Shown: positions 1 to 5,974, numbered from the stretch's first letter. The stretch is DNA of 6,286 nucleotides from Bifidobacteriaceae bacterium (GCA_031278075.1 JAITLE010000004.1:1-6286); one strand, 5' to 3'. Made by a program: numbers and translations. The notes: a model not told the origin generated them from the sequence alone.

Positions 1-157
1 GGCGGCCTCTGGGCAGTGACGCGCCGGGCTTGGTTTTGTGGTGTTGTCGCGGGCTGGTTTTTGGGGTGTGTCGCCGCTGATGGTGGGGGGTGTGGTGCTG
101 GTCAACGCGTCGCGGGCGACGTGGCCTAATCCTGAGCCCGGGGGGAAGCGTTCTTAG
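1..157 (+). other. gene-poor left edge; possible remnant of an upstream coding end
   Basis: No confident gene is seen here. In the frame starting at base 2 there is a stop at 17-19, then an open stretch to a TAG at 155-157. That stretch would encode a hydrophobic segment (FVVLSRAGFWG, then SPLMVGGVVLVNASR) and a polar tail, which looks like the C-terminal membrane helix of some protein. The frame starting at base 1 is open from the window edge to a TAA at 127-129 and could equally be the end of an upstream gene. Neither frame has a convincing start or ribosome site inside the window. The stretch is rich in G and T on this strand. Sequence to the left would decide between a normal gene end and a frameshifted one. 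Confidence 0.2.
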
Positions 158-204
158 GGAACTCTCACACGGACTTAACGCTCGCCTTAATCCGGTTTGA
201 CACC
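153..204 (+). promoter_or_regulatory. putative response-regulator direct repeats and operon promoter region
   Basis: Two copies of CTTAA lie at 174-178 and 186-190, exactly 12 bp apart on the same face of the helix, with a degenerate third copy (CTTAG) at 153-157. OmpR-family regulators usually bind tandem direct repeats about one helical turn apart, and this operon encodes such a regulator, so autoregulation is the simplest reading. I see no good -10 box (TANNNT) between the repeats and the ATG at 205, and no clear ribosome site before that ATG. The transcript may therefore be leaderless or use an activator-dependent promoter. The repeats are observed; the function is inferred. Confidence 0.35.
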
Positions 205-981
205 ATGGAAGACATGGCACAACAGCAACCGAATCCATCCTCACCGCCAGAGCAGCCAAGCTACTCGGCCGTCGGCGCGCCGGCGGGGCCGGCTGGAGCA
301 TCCTTCGCAGCGCCGGCGGGGCCGGCTGGAGCATCCTTCGCACCGGTCGGCGCCGGCGGGGGCGCGCCGGGGCACGCCGCGCCGGGGCACGCCGCGCCGG
401 GGCGGGCCAGGCCCTGGTCTAGAAGGAAGATCGCGCTCATCGCCACGCTTGGGTTCGCCCTCGCGGCGGCCGCGGGCGCTTTCACAGCCGTGGCCGTCAC
501 CGGCGGCGGCGGCCCCCAGGCCGGCCCGGTGGTGGGAGATCCGCTCCGGTACCCCGTCGTGACCACGCCAGGATCGGGCGCGTCCGACGCGGCCGACGAC
601 GAGTCCCTACACCCGGTCACCCAGCCCACGGCGGACGATGCCGTGCTGGGCGCCACGGGAGCACCCGACGGCGCGGCGGCGGGCGGCGGGACGGCATTGG
701 ACGATGGAGCGGCACCGCCAGCCGCCACCCCAGCCACCCCAGCCACCCCAGCCGCGCCTGCCGCCACCTCAGCCGCCACCCAATTCATCACCGCGGAGCA
801 GGTCAAGCAAATCGCCCTGGCGCAGGCGCCGGGCGCGACCTCCATCAGCCTCGAGTTCGACCGCCACAAGAACCACGCCAAATACGAGGGCACGATGATC
901 CACGGCTGGATCGTGTACGAGTTCGAGATCGACGCCGTCACCGGCGCCATACTCAAATGGAAAGCCGACGAGATCGATTGA
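205..981 (+). CDS. membrane-anchored PepSY-domain protein, first gene of a two-component operon
   Basis: This 258-residue protein has four parts. Residues 1-70 are a Pro/Ala/Gly-rich cytoplasmic tail built from tandem repeats. Residues 71-75 are basic (WSRRK) and lead into one membrane helix at about 76-98. Residues 100-193 are a low-complexity Ala/Pro/Asp linker. Residues 195-258 are a PepSY domain, recognisable from TAEQVKQIALAQAPGA, the YEFEIDAVTGAIL core and an acidic end. The basic residues before the helix predict the PepSY domain faces outside. PepSY domains occur in M4 protease propeptides and in many envelope proteins, where they are thought to bind or inhibit partners. Here the gene lies 59 bp before a sensor kinase, a common actinobacterial arrangement, so it probably modulates that kinase or is its output. 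The ATG at 205 lacks a good Shine-Dalgarno sequence; ATG 214 is an in-frame alternative. Confidence 0.85.
   Translation: MEDMAQQQPNPSSPPEQPSYSAVGAPAGPAGASFAAPAGPAGASFAPVGAGGGAPGHAAPGHAAPGRARPWSRRKIALIATLGFALAAAAGAFTAVAVTGGGGPQAGPVVGDPLRYPVVTTPGSGASDAADDESLHPVTQPTADDAVLGATGAPDGAAAGGGTALDDGAAPPAATPATPATPAAPAATSAATQFITAEQVKQIALAQAPGATSISLEFDRHKNHAKYEGTMIHGWIVYEFEIDAVTGAILKWKADEID
277..342 (+). repeat. perfect 33-bp tandem duplication inside the PepSY gene
   Basis: Bases 277-309 and 310-342 are identical 33-bp units, each adding the 11 residues APAGPAGASFA to the cytoplasmic tail. Perfect identity, including third positions, indicates recent duplication or homogenisation. The unit is a multiple of three, so copy-number change keeps the frame and only alters tail length. 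Confidence 0.95.
363..407 (+). repeat. 15-bp tandem repeat, about three copies, in the PepSY gene
   Basis: Two identical units (CGCGCCGGGGCACGC) occupy 363-377 and 378-392, and a third, diverged at three bases, occupies 393-407. Together they encode APGHAAPGHAAPGRA. This is a second, independent in-frame repeat just before the membrane helix. Confidence 0.9.
724..750 (+). repeat. 9-bp tandem repeat (three copies) in the extracytoplasmic linker
   Basis: The unit GCCACCCCA occurs at 724-732, 733-741 and 742-750 and encodes ATP-ATP-ATP, within a PAATPATPATPAAPAATSAA linker that ends at the PepSY domain. Such Pro/Thr/Ala linkers are typical of actinobacterial exported proteins. They usually act as flexible spacers across the cell wall. 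Confidence 0.9.
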
Positions 982-985
982 GACC

Positions 986-1003
986 CACCGAGTCCGGTGA
1001 CTC
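986..1003 (+). other. overlapping, mutually exclusive small hairpins between PepSY and kinase genes
   Basis: CACCG (986-990) can pair with CGGTG (995-999) around a 4-nt loop. GAGTC (990-994) can pair with GACTC (999-1003) around a different 4-nt loop. The two stems share bases and cannot form together. Neither is followed by a U-run, so this is not an intrinsic terminator. It might affect the relative level of the two gene products, but the stems are short and could be chance in such GC-rich DNA. Confidence 0.3.
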
Positions 1004-1040
1004 CCCAGACCTAGCGCCCACCCAGTGAGGAGCCCTCCAA

Positions 1041-2549
1041 GTGCGCCAACCGCCGAGTTTCCGGCTGCGGCTGGTGGCCAGCATCGCCGTGCTGGCGGCC
1101 CTAGGGTTGGCGGCCGCCGGCGCCATCGCCTACCTGGTGGAGTTGGGCCGGGCGGACTCACGCATGGCAGGCTCTTTGCAGCGCGCCGTCAAGTCGCTGC
1201 ACCGCTACGCCGAGGAGCACCCTGATGCGACGCTGCCCTACCTGGTGGATGGCGCCGTGGCCCGGTCCCTCAACGCAGAAGACGAATGCACGCTCGGACG
1301 CGCGGGCGCAGACAGCGCCTGGACCAACGCCGGAGCCCAAACATTCTGCGCACAAGCGCTGGTAGATGAGCGCCTGATGGCGGCGCTCAACGCCGCCGCC
1401 GACGGGGCTGACCAAGCCGTGCGCGTCCAGTATCTCCACGGCGAAATTGGCGAATACGCGTTCGTGGCGGTGCCGATCATCCCCGGATCGGCTTCTGCGC
1501 CCACAACGGTCGGGGTTTACGCGGTGGTGATCGACCGTGGCGCGCAGCGGGCGGAGGTGTCGCGGTCCTACCTGGTGGGCTACCTGCCGGTGGCTCTGGG
1601 CGCTGTGGCGCTGGTGACCGCCGCCGGTTGGGCGGCCGCCGGGCGCATCCTGCGTCCCTTGCGTGAGGTCGCCGCCACCACCAGCCACATCGCGTCAGGG
1701 GCCGGCGGCCTGCCCGACATCGGGCGGCGCCTGGGCGCGGACGGCCCAGCCGAGGTCGTGGAACTCGCCCGGGCGATGAACACCATGCTGGATTCGCTCC
1801 AGGTCGCGTTCGAGTCACAACGCCAGCTGCTCGATGACGTGGGCCACGAGCTGCGCACTCCGTTGACAGTCATCCAGGGCCATTTGGAGTTGGTGGACCA
1901 AGACGACCCGGCAGACGTGGCGGCCACGCGGTCGCTGGCGTTAGACGAGTTGGCTCGGATGCGCCGCCTGACAGATTCCCTGGTCACATTGGCGGCGGCG
2001 GACGGTCCAGGGTTCGCCAAGCTGACGCCGTTGGCGCTGCGGCCCTGGCTGGAGGATCTGGCGGACAAAGCCCGTGCCTTGGGCGAGCGTCGCTGGGTCG
2101 TCACGGCCCGTGAGGACGTCTGGGTGATGGCCGATCAGCACCGCCTGACGGAGGCGATGTTGGAACTCGCCGCCAACGCTGTCAAGTACTCGCCGGCCGG
2201 CTCGACCATTATGTTCGCCGTGCGCCAGGACGGGCCCTGGGCGCGCCTAACTGTGCGCGACCAGGGCCACGGCATCGCCCCGGCGGACCACCAGCGCATC
2301 TTTGGGCGGTTCGCCCGCGCGAAAGGCGCCAGACGTGACGGCGGCGCCGGCCTGGGGTTGGCGATCGTCGCCAAGATCGCAGCGGCCCACAGCGGGCGCG
2401 TCGAGGTCAGCTCCATGCCCGGCGCCGGATCTGAGTTCGCTCTGGTCCTGCCCCGTGTTCCGGCTCCCATGGGGCCGGGCGGCGCGGGGCGCGGCGCGGG
2501 GCGCGGCGCGGCGGAACAGCCGCCACCCCAAGAGGAGGCCACCGCATGA
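1041..2549 (+). CDS. sensor histidine kinase, HAMP-containing, OmpR-partner class
   Basis: This 502-residue membrane kinase should autophosphorylate and pass phosphate to the regulator encoded immediately downstream. It has a first membrane helix at about 10-33 and an extracytoplasmic sensor region at about 34-177 with two cysteines (C83, C103) that could form a disulfide. A second helix lies at about 178-200 and a HAMP linker at 201-252. The dimerisation domain carries the H-box GHELRTPL with phospho-acceptor H269 and the phosphatase-type HELRT pattern. The ATPase domain has the N-box ELAANAVKYS (N379), G1 box DQGHGI, F-box RIFGRFAR and G2 box GAGLGLAIV, so it looks fully active. The last 30 residues are a Gly/Arg/Pro tail. 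GTG at 1041 is chosen because GAGGAG at 1027-1032 lies 8 nt upstream. The sensor region resembles nothing I can name, so the signal is unknown. Confidence 0.95.
   Translation: MRQPPSFRLRLVASIAVLAALGLAAAGAIAYLVELGRADSRMAGSLQRAVKSLHRYAEEHPDATLPYLVDGAVARSLNAEDECTLGRAGADSAWTNAGAQTFCAQALVDERLMAALNAAADGADQAVRVQYLHGEIGEYAFVAVPIIPGSASAPTTVGVYAVVIDRGAQRAEVSRSYLVGYLPVALGAVALVTAAGWAAAGRILRPLREVAATTSHIASGAGGLPDIGRRLGADGPAEVVELARAMNTMLDSLQVAFESQRQLLDDVGHELRTPLTVIQGHLELVDQDDPADVAATRSLALDELARMRRLTDSLVTLAAADGPGFAKLTPLALRPWLEDLADKARALGERRWVVTAREDVWVMADQHRLTEAMLELAANAVKYSPAGSTIMFAVRQDGPWARLTVRDQGHGIAPADHQRIFGRFARAKGARRDGGAGLGLAIVAKIAAAHSGRVEVSSMPGAGSEFALVLPRVPAPMGPGGAGRGAGRGAAEQPPPQEEATA
2481..2513 (+). repeat. 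12-bp GC-only tandem repeat in the kinase 3' end
   Basis: The unit GGCGCGGGGCGC occurs at 2481-2492 and 2493-2504, followed by a partial copy from 2505. It encodes GAGRGAGRGA in the C-terminal tail, beyond the last strand of the ATPase domain. It lies about 20 bases before the regulator's ribosome site. Confidence 0.85.
2531..2549 (+). promoter_or_regulatory. strong ribosome site and ATGA stop-start overlap coupling kinase and regulator
   Basis: AGAGGAGG at 2531-2538 is a near-ideal Shine-Dalgarno sequence 7 nt before the ATG at 2546. That ATG overlaps the kinase TGA (2547-2549) as ATGA. The arrangement predicts translational coupling with a high regulator-to-kinase ratio, as is normal for two-component pairs. 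Confidence 0.85.
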
Positions 2550-3232
2550 CCCACATCCTGATCGTCGAGGATGAGGAACGGATCGCCGCTTTCTTGACCA
2601 AGGGTCTGGGGGGCGCCGGTTACGCGGTGAGCTGGGCGGCTTCCGGCGCTGAGGCTTTGGCCCTCGCCCGGGCTGAGCCGCCCGATCTCGTGTTGCTCGA
2701 CCTGGGGTTGGCGGACATGGACGGCATGGCGGTGCTGACGCGGCTCCGCGCGGCGGGCGCCAGCCCGCCGGTGATCATCTTGACCGCCCGCACCGGCGTC
2801 ACTGACACAGTCGCCGGGTTGGAAGGCGGCGCCGACGATTACATGACCAAGCCGTTCCGGTTCGCCGAGCTTCTGGCCAGGATCCGGTTGCGTTTGCGGC
2901 CCACGAGCGATCAGGCCGCCGATGCCGACCCGCAAGTCCTCGAAGCCGCTCCGGTCCGCTTGGAGCTGGCCACGCGCCGGGCCTTCGTCGACGGCCACGA
3001 GGTGGCGTTGTCCGCGCGCGAGTTCGCGTTGGCTCAGACTCTGATGCGGCGACCGGGCCAGGTTTTCAGCCGCGGCCAGCTGCTGTCCCTGGTGTGGGGC
3101 TATGACCACGATCCGGGTTCCAACGTGGTCGACGTGTACCTCAGCTATTTGCGTAGGAAGCTGGGCGCTGAACGGATCGAGACGGTCCGCGGTTTGGGTT
3201 TCCGCTGGCGGAAACCACCGGCCTCGGAATGA
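2546..3232 (+). CDS. OmpR/PhoB-family response regulator
   Basis: This 228-residue cytoplasmic DNA-binding regulator is of normal length for its family. The receiver domain (about 2-118) keeps every key residue: the acidic pair in VEDE (E8, D9), phospho-acceptor D52 in LLDLGLADMDG, T80 in IILTAR, and K102 in TKPF. A linker at about 119-135 leads to a winged-helix effector domain (about 136-226). That domain has the hallmark LSAREFALAQTLMRRPGQVFSR, the recognition-helix region VVDVYLSYLRRKLG, and the wing TVRGLGFRW. It is the evident partner of the kinase encoded directly upstream and overlapping it. Likely targets include its own operon, given the direct repeats before the first gene. No truncation or missing residue is seen. 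The specific regulon cannot be told from sequence. Confidence 0.97.
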   Translation: MTHILIVEDEERIAAFLTKGLGGAGYAVSWAASGAEALALARAEPPDLVLLDLGLADMDGMAVLTRLRAAGASPPVIILTARTGVTDTVAGLEGGADDYMTKPFRFAELLARIRLRLRPTSDQAADADPQVLEAAPVRLELATRRAFVDGHEVALSAREFALAQTLMRRPGQVFSRGQLLSLVWGYDHDPGSNVVDVYLSYLRRKLGAERIETVRGLGFRWRKPPASE

Positions 3233-3241
3233 GTTCAGCTT

Positions 3242-3263
3242 GAGCGGGTAGCGCCATCCGCTC
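3242..3263 (+). terminator. weak hairpin after the regulator gene, possible operon end
   Basis: GAGCGGGT (3242-3249) pairs with ATCCGCTC (3256-3263), giving an 8-bp stem with one G-U pair and a 6-nt loop, 10 bases after the regulator stop. There is no U-run, so it is not a classical intrinsic terminator. In high-GC actinobacteria such hairpins often lie at operon ends. A second small hairpin (GCACG/CGTGC, 3290-3303) follows. No recognisable promoter was found between here and the ABC gene. Confidence 0.35.
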
Positions 3264-3399
3264 GGCGGCGCCTGGTCCAGGGGCGTGGGGCACGGCATCG
3301 TGCGGCGGGGGGAGGGCGTCCCCGAAACTGCGGGCCCGGGGGGCGGGACGAGGCGGGCGGCGGCGTCAAGCGGGACGCGACGCTGGCATGCTTGGGGCC

Positions 3400-5304
3400 A
3401 TGTCGATGCCACCGGGCGGCCCGATGTACCGCTCTTTCCGTCAGGATCCGTCCGTCGCGCATGCGAAACTGACGCGGGGGACGCTCAGGCGGATCGCGGC
3501 GTTCGCGCGGCCTTTTCGGGGCAAAATTGTGCTGTTCTTGCTGCTTATCGCGCTGGACGCGGCCCTCGGGGCGGCCACGCCACTGGTCTACCGGGCGATT
3601 ATCGACCACGGGATCACGCCCGGGCGGGCGGGAGTGGTCGCCGGCCTGGCCGCTCTGCTGGCGGGTGTCGCCGTGGTCGCGGCTGGGCTCGGCCTGGGGG
3701 AGCGTCTACTCAGCGCGCGGATCGGCGAGGGCCTGATCTTCGACCTGCGCACCAAAGTGTTCGCCCATGTGCAACGGCTGTCGTTGGCGTTCTTCGCCCG
3801 CTCGCACACCGGGGCCCTGACGCAAAGACTGAACGGCGACGTGCTGGGCGCCCAGCGCGCGTTCACCCAGACGCTCTCCTCCGTGGTCTCGAACTCCCTG
3901 ACTGTGGTGTTCGTGATCGCGACCATGCTGTCCATGTCGTGGAAGGTGACTCTGGTCTCGCTTGCGCTGCTGCCGGTGTTCGTCGCCCCGGTGCGGTGGG
4001 TGGGGCGCAAGCTGGCCGCGATCGCGCGGGAGTCGATGGAGTTGAACGCGGCGATGTCGCAGACCATGGTGGAACGGTTCTCGGTGGCTGGCGCCGCCCT
4101 GGTCAAGACCTACGGTGATCCGGCCCGCGAGGCCGCGGGCTACGCCGCTGACGCGGACGCGGTGCGCCGGATCGGCGTCAAGTCAGCGGTGTATGGGAGC
4201 GCGTTTCGGATCGGTATGACCTTGGTGGCTTCGATCGCGGTGGCTGTGGTCTACGGGTTGGGCGGCGCGCTCGCGATCCGTGGCGAGTTGACCGTTGGCG
4301 TGGTGGTGGCGCTGGTCACATTGTTGAACCGGCTTTACGGTCCGATCACGGCGTTGTCCAACGTGCAGGTCGACGTCATGACCGCGCTGGTCTCCTTCGA
4401 GCGGGTGCTCGAGGTGTTGGATCTGAAGCCGCTGGTCAATGACGCCCCGGACGCGGTGGACCTGGCCTGGGACGGCGGCGGCGGGCCCGCGATCCGCTTC
4501 GCTCACGTCTCCTTCCGCTACCCGTCCGGCGCGGAGGTGTCGCTCGCCTCGCTGGAGGGCGCGGGCCAGGACGTGGGGAGCGGCACGCGGGCGGACGGGA
4601 TCGGCGAGGGGACGCCCGGGTGGACGCTCGAAGACGTGTCGTTCGAGGTGCCGCGCGGCGCGATGGTGGCCCTGGTCGGGCCGTCCGGCGCGGGCAAGTC
4701 AACTGTGTCGCTGCTGGTTTCGCGTCTCTACGACGTGACGGAGGGCGTGGTCGAGTTGGGCGGGCAGGACGTGCGCGGGTTGACGGCGCGTTCTATTCGG
4801 GAGGCCGTCGGGACGGTCACGCAGGACGCGCATTTGTTCCACGCGACGTTGCGGGAGAATTTGTTGTTCGCGCGGCACGATGCCGACGAGCCGGCCCTGT
4901 GGGAAGCCTTGCGCCGGGCGCAGGCCGGGTTTGTCGCTGACCTGCCTGACGGTTTGGACACGGTGGTGGGCGAGCGCGGCTATCGGCTCTCGGGTGGGGA
5001 GCGGCAGCGGATCGCGATAGCCCGGTTGTTGCTCAAGGCGCCTGAGATCGTTGTGTTGGACGAGGCGACCGCGCATCTTGACTCGGAGTCTGAACTCGCG
5101 GTCCAGCGCGCCTTGGCCGAGGCGTTGCGGGGCCGGACTTCGTTGGTGATAGCGCATCGGCTGTCAACTATCCGCGATGCGGATTTGATAGTGGTGTTAG
5201 ACAAGGGTCGTGTCGCCGAACGCGGCGCCCACAGCCATTTGCTGGCGGAGGGTGGTTTGTACGCCAATCTGTATCGACTTCAGTTCGCGGAGTCCCGCCC
5301 CTGA
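3400..5304 (+). CDS. half-size ABC exporter, permease fused to ATPase
   Basis: This protein is about 634 residues from the ATG at 3400 and should work as a dimer, exporting a lipid, drug or peptide-like substrate using ATP. The membrane domain (about 36-325) has six likely helices. The ATPase domain starts at about 365 and has A-loop tyrosine Y374, Walker A GPSGAGKST (427-435), Q-loop Q475, signature LSGGERQ (530-536), Walker B IVVLDE (550-555) with catalytic E555, D-loop TAHLD and H-loop H586. All catalytic residues are present. Between FRYP and TLEDVSFEV lies an extra loop of about 30 residues containing VSLASLE. I recall similar loops in other actinobacterial exporters of this type. Start choice is uncertain. 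ATG 3388 is longer, and ATG 3424 has a weak GGCGG nearby. 3400 is preferred because MSMPPGG-type beginnings fit relatives as I recall them. Substrate unknown. Confidence 0.93.
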   Translation: MSMPPGGPMYRSFRQDPSVAHAKLTRGTLRRIAAFARPFRGKIVLFLLLIALDAALGAATPLVYRAIIDHGITPGRAGVVAGLAALLAGVAVVAAGLGLGERLLSARIGEGLIFDLRTKVFAHVQRLSLAFFARSHTGALTQRLNGDVLGAQRAFTQTLSSVVSNSLTVVFVIATMLSMSWKVTLVSLALLPVFVAPVRWVGRKLAAIARESMELNAAMSQTMVERFSVAGAALVKTYGDPAREAAGYAADADAVRRIGVKSAVYGSAFRIGMTLVASIAVAVVYGLGGALAIRGELTVGVVVALVTLLNRLYGPITALSNVQVDVMTALVSFERVLEVLDLKPLVNDAPDAVDLAWDGGGGPAIRFAHVSFRYPSGAEVSLASLEGAGQDVGSGTRADGIGEGTPGWTLEDVSFEVPRGAMVALVGPSGAGKSTVSLLVSRLYDVTEGVVELGGQDVRGLTARSIREAVGTVTQDAHLFHATLRENLLFARHDADEPALWEALRRAQAGFVADLPDGLDTVVGERGYRLSGGERQRIAIARLLLKAPEIVVLDEATAHLDSESELAVQRALAEALRGRTSLVIAHRLSTIRDADLIVVLDKGRVAERGAHSHLLAEGGLYANLYRLQFAESRP

Positions 5305-5393
5305 CCTGCGGGGCGTGCCGCGGGGCCGGACCCTCCTTCGCGTTCCGCCTTGCGAACCAACACCCTTGTCCGGTCCTACAACCTCGACCGGAC
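5296..5393 (+). terminator. cluster of three hairpins after the ABC gene, possible transcript end
   Basis: CGCCCC (5296-5301) pairs with GGGGCG (5310-5315), with the ABC stop codon in the loop. TTCGC (5337-5341) pairs with GCGAA (5352-5356). GTCCGGTC (5368-5375) pairs perfectly with GACCGGAC (5386-5393) around a 10-nt loop, and this is the best of the three. None is followed by a U-run, so termination, if any, would be of the U-less or Rho-assisted kind. The cluster fits a gene end but is not proof of one. Confidence 0.4.
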
Positions 5394-5471
5394 CGCCGGC
5401 TGGCCCAAGGGCGGCGAGTCAACTGGGTGTGATTCGTGGGCGTGGCGTTGGTGGGTTTGGGCTGGTGGGCT

Positions 5472-5510
5472 TCTAGTCTGGTTGTGGGTACAATAACCAG
5501 ACTGGGAGGG
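5472..5510 (+). promoter_or_regulatory. promoter -10 box inside a perfect inverted repeat, then a strong ribosome site
   Basis: AGTCTGGTT (5475-5483) and AACCAGACT (5495-5503) form a perfect 9-bp inverted repeat, extendable by a T-G and a C-G pair to 5473/5505. The 11-nt centre contains TACAAT (5489-5494), a good -10 box for the gene that follows. No convincing -35 is seen at normal spacing. GGGAGGG at 5504-5510 is a strong ribosome site at the right edge. A repressor bound to this palindrome would block the promoter. Alternatively it is an RNA hairpin or one end of a mobile element. Confidence 0.5.
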
Positions 5511-5514
5511 ATCG

Positions 5515-5907
5515 TTGATCGTGAACCGTTTCGAGGACACCCCGGCGGGTGATCTGGAGGATCTGCGGGTTTTGACGCTGGAGCGCTTGACGCGGGTGCC
5601 GGCGTTCAGACGCGGCTCGTTGCAGCAGTTGTGGCGCAAGTGCGGCAAGCCGAACTGCCACTGCGCCGCCGAGGGCGACCCGGGCCACGGCCCGCGTTGG
5701 CAGTGGACCAGGACGGCCAGGGACGGCACCCGCGGCCAGGCGCTGCGCGCGGACCAGGCCGACGCGGTGCGCGCGGAACTGGATGCGGGCGCTCAGTTCG
5801 ACCAGATCGTCGACGACCTGGTCGAGGTCAACGAGGCGATCTGTAGACAGGCGGCCGCGCCTGTCGGCGCCCGTCAGGCCCGGCCGGCCAAAAAAAGTGG
5901 GACATGA
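5515..5907 (+). CDS. small three-cysteine protein resembling DUF6788
   Basis: This 130-residue soluble protein has no signal peptide or membrane segment. Its core, RGSLQQLWRKCGKPNCHC followed by GDPGHGPRWQWTRT, has cysteines C43, C48 and C50, which could bind a metal or form a compact knuckle. An Arg/Gln/Ala helical region follows (about 77-110), then a basic tail ending PAKKSGT. The pattern matches what I remember as the DUF6788 family, whose function is unknown. I recall members lying beside transposase genes, but no transposase is visible here. The TTG at 5515 is 4 nt after GGGAGGG; GTG 5521 (10 nt after) is an equally reasonable start giving 128 residues. The stop lies inside the left arm of a long inverted repeat, and the lysine codons sit in a run of seven A, so the 3' end may have been altered by an insertion or deletion. 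A nucleic-acid-related role is a guess only. Confidence 0.75.
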   Translation: MIVNRFEDTPAGDLEDLRVLTLERLTRVPAFRRGSLQQLWRKCGKPNCHCAAEGDPGHGPRWQWTRTARDGTRGQALRADQADAVRAELDAGAQFDQIVDDLVEVNEAICRQAAAPVGARQARPAKKSGT

Positions 5908-5974
5908 GGGCCTTGCCTGGGGAGGACGGAGTAAAGCGCCAACATCCTGGCGCAAGGCCCTCATCTGCGTCCCA
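5898..5974 (-). repeat. long imperfect inverted repeat, terminator-like on the - strand
   Basis: ATGAGGGCCTTGC (5904-5916) pairs perfectly with GCAAGGCCCTCAT (5952-5964). After a 4-nt bulge (CTGC, 5965-5968) the stem continues with TGGGAC (5898-5903) against GTCCCA (5969-5974), giving 19 pairs in all. The 35-nt centre contains a second inverted repeat, GCGCCA (5936-5941) with TGGCGC (5948-5953), which competes for two bases of the outer stem. Read on the - strand, the stem is followed by C and then seven T (5896 down to 5890), the textbook shape of an intrinsic terminator. No - strand gene is visible to use it. Alternatives are fused element ends or a structured RNA. Confidence 0.65.

Noticed and set aside
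261..956. A 231-codon open frame on the - strand
   Set aside because: It is antisense to the PepSY gene, whose domain is recognisable. Its Ala/Pro/Gly repeats simply mirror the sense-strand repeats.
2135..3412. A 425-codon open frame on the - strand
   Set aside because: It lies opposite the kinase end and the response regulator, both certain from catalytic motifs. The - strand protein is low-complexity and rich in Pro, Arg and Gln, as expected for a reverse frame of GC-rich coding DNA.
3285..4118. A 277-codon + strand frame overlapping the start of the ABC gene
   Set aside because: It is out of frame with the ABC exporter, whose membrane domain and full set of ATPase motifs are clear. Its own product is Gly/Arg/Ala-rich without motifs.
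5898..5974. A rightward intrinsic terminator for the DUF6788-like gene
   Set aside because: On the + strand the right arm is followed by GCGCCACGCC with no T-run; the T-run exists only on the - strand side. The hairpin could still stabilise the mRNA 3' end.
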